Assembly (NCBI GenBank): GCA_023014485.1
Contig: JAJOZX010000922.1
Location: 749,001-813,000, forward strand
DNA: 64,000 nucleotides
Direction: 5' to 3'
DNA from: Bathynomus jamesi
Taxonomy: Eukaryota > Arthropoda > Malacostraca > Isopoda > Cirolanidae
The notes under the pieces were generated by a model. That model did no database searches, was not told the DNA's origin, and was given only the letters and a program-made list of their open reading frames with translations. This document shows, piece after piece, positions 61,061-64,000 of this stretch. The number at the start of each line of letters is the position of its first letter. Positions within the stretch are counted from its first letter, which is position 1. The translations under genes and the position numbers were made by a program.

Positions 61061-61255
61061 TGAAGAAATCTTGAGAAATAGAAAAATTCCATTTTGTTAT
61101 GCTTTCGATTTATCTTTACTCTTTTTTTTTTTTAAATATACGGCACTAGCGTTATAAATACAATGTCAGAGCATTTATACTTCTCTTGATGCACCACAAT
61201 TCAAATATCCTTAAGAATTTAATCGAAATGCCCAACTTTTTGCGTACACTCTATA

Positions 61256-62073
61256 TAATATGACAAAGGGACTGCAAAAGCCTCATTATATCTTATACAA
61301 AAGAAACGACTGACCCTTACACAGTGAACGGAATGCAGCATTGAATGCAATGTTACAATGTTGCCTATCCGCGCATTTCCATTTCAAAAGGTTATCTTTG
61401 TATCAAATTCGAGACAAGAATAAATGTGCCCTTCATTACAACGTTCTCTGCAGCCTCTCCAAAGGAGGCGATTTTTTTAGCAGTCGAAAATAGAATGAAA
61501 GGATCATTTGTAATGCCGTTTTTGTGTGTTATACGAGCCTTTCTCTCTTAGGGAAATAAGTTCATTAGAGGCAGTCATGTCAAGATTAAAACTGCTATGA
61601 AATTCTAAAAAATTAATAATGACTCGCAAAGTGTAAATTTTGAATTACGTACAACAGCGTATATTCTGTATTTCACTGCGTAAAATGAGTTATTCGAAGT
61701 TGTAAATGAAGATTTTGTGATTATCTAATTAACTGTCTAAAAGTTGTATATCTTCGCCTTTAATTTCCCAGAAGAAATGGTAGACATTTATTTGTTCTGA
61801 CATAAAATAATTTGTGTTTAGAATATGCTAAAATTTCATATAAAAACGCGAAGTGAAAATAAAGCTTAATGAAGCTTGAGGATCATCATTTTTTTTTTTT
61901 TACCCCGGATTCAGAATAAAAATTCTTCATGCAAATGAAAATAATTTTGCTATTTATGTTTTTAATATATACAATAAATAGAGAGAGAGCTACAAAAATG
62001 CTTCAAGCACTAATTTAAAGAAATATATTATCATTTGTTTGTTAAAAGTGGAAAATGTAATGTTATCTAAACA

Positions 62074-62078
<5 letters not shown>
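61256..62078. other. No recognisable feature
   Basis: AT-rich; the 68-residue frame at 61345 shows no family resemblance. Confidence 0.4.
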
Positions 62079-62149
<71 letters not shown>

Positions 62150-62150
62150 C
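62079..62150. repeat. (CT)n microsatellite
   Basis: About 35 CT units with a single interruption (TTCT) near 62131. Confidence 0.92.
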
Positions 62151-63899
62151 AGCACAGTGGCTTGGCACTCAAGGGAGAAATGATGCAACAATAAATGATG
62201 ACTTCTTGTAAGTAATAAAATAAATAAATAAATAAAATCCTTTAAAAAATGCATGGTATAGATTAGATTAAATAATCTTTTATTTTTCCACTATCCTCTA
62301 ATGCGTAACTGGGTATAACGAGATAAGTATACGCATGGTGTGAATGAACCCTGAAGCTATTCTCTTTATTATACTTTTTCCTACTTTCCTATAACTCTTC
62401 TTTAACAACTATTTTCTGTCAGCAGTGGCTGGCGGAGGAGGGAGAGCTTTGACTGTTCTATACTTTACTATTCTCCTTTTCATGTGTGAAAGCTTTACGT
62501 GTCTATAAGTGTAACTATGGTATAAGTTATAAGTTTTCAGTATTCTTTCTTTATTGTCATTTGCTTTTTCTATTTTTTCTTTTTTCTCTCTAATTTTTTT
62601 TTCGGGGGTACAGGCCCTAACCTAGATTGAATATTAGGGTTTGTTAGCCAGCAACTCTGTAACACTTTCGTCAATTATTGGAATAGGCTTTCTTCTTGAA
62701 CTCGTTTTCCAGCTCTTCCGTCAATGCGTTCATAAACAATTTTGACCAAGTATTTGACGATTTCCTTATGTAAATCGATGCTTAAATGCGTGAATGATGT
62801 TTGTGTGTATATTTTCAGTTCCCAACTGTCCTATAAAATTTCTTGGCAATTTTTTTTTTCCCTGCAAATTTGTGTGTTTTCTTTCTTATTTTCAAACCTG
62901 CCTACCGTGCGCGGGGATGATGAGGCGGAGGGTAGAGCCTTCTCGCTTTTCTGTGCTAATTTTCCTTTCTTTGAATGGTTTGCGTTTGAACGAAATCTAC
63001 GGGTGCTACCTCGAGTCGGCTGTAAAGCTGTTATGGCTCCCTCACCGCCTTGTAAAAACACACTCACTCACTCACTCACTCACTCACTCACTCACTCTCT
63101 CTCTCTACAAATGGAATGTATATTATTTTTTTTCATACATGAAATACCATCGTAACAAAACAGAATATAATCACACGATATGTACATTTCACAAGCTATT
63201 TTAATCACATCTTGTGCAACACTTTTCAGTCTTTGATATCTTTCGGTTCTCCCATTTTTATTCTTGTGTGTGCTTTACAGTTGGTAATCAATGTTTCCTG
63301 TTCTCTAAATTTTACTCTGTAAATACCCTGTCGGGATTCTGCAAGTCTATTCTGGTCCCATTTCCTTTCTTCATAATATAATTTCTTTCAATGGTGATGT
63401 TCTTTTATAGCCTTTTGTAGCGAACGGACACCCAATGTTGTTATGTTGTACTGAAGTATGATCATAACTTTAATAACTTATATTCTCGACTTCATTCGAT
63501 AGTAGACTTGTCATTTATCAGTAAAACTGTAAACTCGTGGTATTCTCCAGCCATTATTATATAAACAGAATAAACCTTTCTCTCCAGTTGATATTGCGAG
63601 TATTAAACATTATCTCCTGAAGGCTTCTACAAGATAAAATGGCCGCGTCAAGCAGTCCCTAAAAACATTTTCTAAGTCGAGTAAATTGTTAATGCATTCT
63701 AGGAAAAACTTTCGTCTATTCGCTGTGACAATTTTTTCTATTACTTTTTAATAATATGTTCCAAAGTTCCTCGTAAATCTGAACTCTGACAGTAATTGTT
63801 TCTTTAACCTTAAAATCATCATTACAAATTTTAAAGTCTAAAATCAGAGGTAGAAAAGAAAAGTAGAATTTCACGACAGGACATTTTGAATCGATTGTA
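62151..63899. other. Mostly unique AT-rich sequence
   Basis: No supported gene. A (CACT)n run of about eight units lies at 63060-63092, inside two overlapping frames (62742-63204) that I regard as chance. Confidence 0.45.
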
Positions 63900-64000
63900 C
63901 AGGGTGTACATAAAGTCAGGATCTATTTTTGTGAAGCACTTGGAAATTATATGGAATTCAATCATAAAATGATAAAGTGGTAACATTTATTAAATAATTA
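63900..64000. mobile_element. Left end of another mariner-like element, cut by the window
   Basis: CAGGGTGTACATAAAGTCAGG after TA (63898-63899) has the CAGGGTG start shared by the window's other mariner termini. The right end is beyond 64000. Confidence 0.55.

Larger units (their letters stand above)
51460..61255 (+). mobile_element. Tc1-like element split by nested insertions
   Basis: TIR-like pieces GAGTAAAGATAAATCG with CACAAAAGTTTAGACACC at the left (51487-51563) are mirrored at the right (CACAAAAGTTTAAGCACC inverted at 61037-61065, and CGATTTATCTTTACTC near 61110). Transposase pieces occur in order at about 52780-52910, 53235-53373, 60043-60219 and 60643-61050. Insertions found: hAT (51941-52711), a 6.7-kb composite (53374-60042) and a foldback element (60220-60634). 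Outer limits are approximate. Confidence 0.6.

Noticed and set aside
62742..63204. Two overlapping frames of 136-137 residues with THSLTHSLTHS
   Set aside because: They run through the (CACT)n microsatellite in different frames and have no conserved features.

Overview
Origin. This is non-coding-dominated DNA of an invertebrate animal, most likely an arthropod, and almost everything recognisable in it is mobile. The arguments are canonical GT-AG introns, many IS630/Tc1/mariner elements, Penelope-like elements, tRNA-derived SINEs, a Helitron, hAT elements and (TA)n tracts, plus short TTAGG-type runs. No ordinary host gene could be supported.

Main object. Positions 4283-23275 form one Polinton/Maverick (adintovirus-like) element of about 19 kb. 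It has terminal inverted repeats of about 370-400 bp, AG...CT ends and a 6-bp target duplication (TATATA). The left half reads leftward: a protein-primed family B DNA polymerase broken into several frames, then five small unknown genes. The right half reads rightward and is tightly packed: packaging ATPase, two small proteins, retrovirus-type integrase, chromodomain, penton-like minor capsid protein, basic core protein, double-jelly-roll major capsid protein and adenain-type protease. Facing the protease is a leftward gene (17593-18543). I reconstruct it as three exons that join exactly in phase, made by tandem exon duplication, with a CCAAT/GC-box/TATA promoter. Its far right arm (18.9-22.9 kb) is a stack of tandemly duplicated repeat modules. 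Polymerase, ATPase and integrase carry breaks while the virion genes are open.

Left flank (1-4282). A deleted mariner, a hAT-like transposase pseudogene, and a Helitron (2217-3595) inserted precisely into it.

Right flank (23.3-39 kb). A tRNA-SINE inverted pair, a DD41D mariner with a mutated catalytic residue, and two inverted Penelope-like elements (27.0-35.7 kb) carrying hammerhead-ribozyme-like motifs and themselves interrupted by two mariners and a hAT. Then a broken LINE and an R2-like endonuclease remnant.

39-52 kb. More mariners (one with an intact transposase at 42377-43381), two Tigger/pogo remnants, hAT non-autonomous elements, a tandem array of a tRNA-derived repeat, and two palindromes made of the hammerhead unit.

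51.5-64 kb. A dead Tc1-like element opened by several nested insertions, including a 5-kb Gypsy-type LTR retrotransposon with apparently identical 464-bp LTRs; then mostly unique AT-rich sequence with simple repeats, ending inside the start of another mariner-like terminal repeat.

Caution. Several frame breaks are one-base events in otherwise well-preserved reading frames, so some may be assembly indels rather than true mutations.
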